This document shows, piece after piece, positions 4,440-5,023 of a stretch of 5,023 bases of DNA. The stretch's first letter is position 1, and the number at the start of each line of letters is the position of its first letter. This stretch comes from DATKSS01 sp035468355 (GTDB taxonomy: Bacteria; Chloroflexota; Dormibacteria; Dormibacterales; Dormibacteraceae). The notes below the pieces were generated by a model, which was not told the origin of the DNA, ran no database searches, and saw only the letters and a program-made list of their open reading frames with translations. Position numbers and translations under genes: made by a program. The stretch covers positions 1 to 5,023 of the forward strand of contig DATITA010000078.1 of assembly GCA_035468355.1 (NCBI GenBank), in the 5' to 3' direction.

Positions 4440-4820
4440 GTGGCGACTGTGATCACGGTCCTGGTCGTCGACGACGACCCCGCCATCCGCTTTTTGCTCA
4501 GGGTCATCCTGGAGAACGAGGGATACACGGTGTTCGAAGCCGGTGACGGCAAGGCGGCTCTGGCCGTGATCGGAACCCATGTCCCCGATATCGTTACTAC
4601 CGACCTGATGATGCCGGTGATGACCGGGGCCGAGCTGATCGTGCGGCTTCGCTCAGAAGCCAGGACGGCCAGCATCCCCATCGTCGTGATATCGAGCAAC
4701 CCCGAGGCCGTCAGAAGCCTCGGCGTGGATGCCACGATCACCAAACCCTTTTCTGCCGCCCACCTCGCTGACCGCGTCCGAGAGGTCGCTGGTCAGTCGC
4801 GTCGAGGACAAACTGTATGA
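4440..4820 (+). CDS. Stand-alone CheY-like response regulator receiver, paired with a KaiC-like gene
   Basis: The 126-residue protein is one complete receiver domain: acidic residues Asp11-Asp13 in LVVDDDPAIR, phospho-acceptor Asp55 in IVTTDLMMPVMTG, Ser85 in IVVISSN, and Lys102-Pro103 in ITKPFSAAHL. It resembles the CheY/PleD-type receivers rather than the NarL type seen at 1199. The GTG start at 4440 is preceded by GGGG at 4429-4432 with a 7-base spacing. No output domain follows the receiver; the tail is a short basic stretch (SRRGQTV). Its stop (TGA 4818-4820) overlaps the ATG of the KaiC-like gene. Stand-alone receivers beside KaiC-like ATPases and hybrid kinases are a known arrangement in bacteria, so phospho-dependent interaction with the ATPase or with a kinase beyond the window is the likely role, by inference. 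Confidence 0.92.
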   Translation: MATVITVLVVDDDPAIRFLLRVILENEGYTVFEAGDGKAALAVIGTHVPDIVTTDLMMPVMTGAELIVRLRSEARTASIPIVVISSNPEAVRSLGVDATITKPFSAAHLADRVREVAGQSRRGQTV

Positions 4821-5023
4821 AAAGACTTAGTACGGGCATCCCCAACCTCGACGCCGTTCTTGGAGGCGGGCTGCCGATGGGGTCGCTGGTCGTCGTCGCA
4901 GGGGCCCCGGGTACCGGCAAAACGATCTTGGCTCAGCAGATGTGCTTTACGAACGGCACCACCGAACACAAGGCCATCTACTACTCGACGATCTCCGAAC
5001 CGCCAGAAAGACTCCTCCAGCAC
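4817..5023 (+). CDS. KaiC-like (RAD55/GvpD-type) RecA-fold ATPase, N-terminal part, cut by window edge
   Basis: The first 69 residues are visible. They start MKRLSTGIPNLDAVLGGGLP, the signature lead-in of KaiC-family ATPases, followed by MGSLVVVAG and the Walker A motif GAPGTGKT (29-36) with Lys35 and Thr36. The next strand IYYSTISEPPERLLQ (54-68) carries Glu61 where KaiC proteins have their catalytic glutamate region (usually one or two Glu). The Walker B and the rest are outside, so one- or two-domain architecture cannot be decided. The ATG overlaps the receiver stop as ATGA, indicating translational coupling and a shared operon. Non-cyanobacterial KaiC homologues act in signalling and stress responses rather than a proven clock; no kaiA or kaiB is seen here. 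Confidence 0.92.
   Translation, partial: MKRLSTGIPNLDAVLGGGLPMGSLVVVAGAPGTGKTILAQQMCFTNGTTEHKAIYYSTISEPPERLLQH

Overview
The window looks like chromosomal DNA from a high-GC bacterium, most likely an actinomycete-type lineage (Actinomycetota). This rests on the strong G/C bias at third codon positions, GTG and TTG starts, a NarL-family style LHDGLVQSL histidine motif, a secreted Rv2525c-like (DUF1906) protein and a KaiC/RAD55-type ATPase beside a receiver protein. The genus cannot be named from the sequence. I see no rRNA, tRNA, CRISPR array, transposase or integrase.

Left edge (1-366): the first 92 bases are the start of a minus-strand gene that runs off the window, probably an M29-type aminopeptidase. 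A 274-base divergent spacer follows, holding two inverted repeats that could be operators or hairpins.

First signalling cluster (367-1636, plus strand): three overlapping genes. A 52-residue putative membrane peptide overlaps by 7 bases a pseudo-receiver protein that carries a histidine-kinase dimerisation/phosphotransfer motif but no ATPase domain. That gene overlaps by 4 bases a stand-alone CheY-like receiver with intact phosphorylation residues. The order suggests a translationally coupled phosphorelay module that lacks its own kinase catalytic domain.

Middle spacer (1637-2306): 670 bases without a convincing intact large gene. It contains a terminator-like hairpin, a broken minus-strand reading frame that looks like an old coiled/membrane protein, and a possible 47-codon minus-strand gene.

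Secreted protein (2307-4235): a 642-residue exported protein with a signal peptide, three similar Ig-like domains each with a close Cys pair, and a C-terminal Rv2525c-like glycoside-hydrolase-like domain. It probably acts on or binds the cell envelope or an extracellular glycan.

Second signalling cluster (4440-5023 and beyond): a stand-alone CheY-like receiver overlapping by 4 bases (ATGA) the start of a KaiC-like RecA-fold ATPase that runs off the right edge. The 204-base spacer before it contains a long imperfect RNA stem with mutually exclusive alternative pairings and a 10-codon reading frame inside it. This is the best candidate in the window for an undescribed RNA regulator.

Overall the window has two small, kinase-poor signalling operons on either side of an envelope-directed secreted protein. 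The only functional links visible are strand and proximity.
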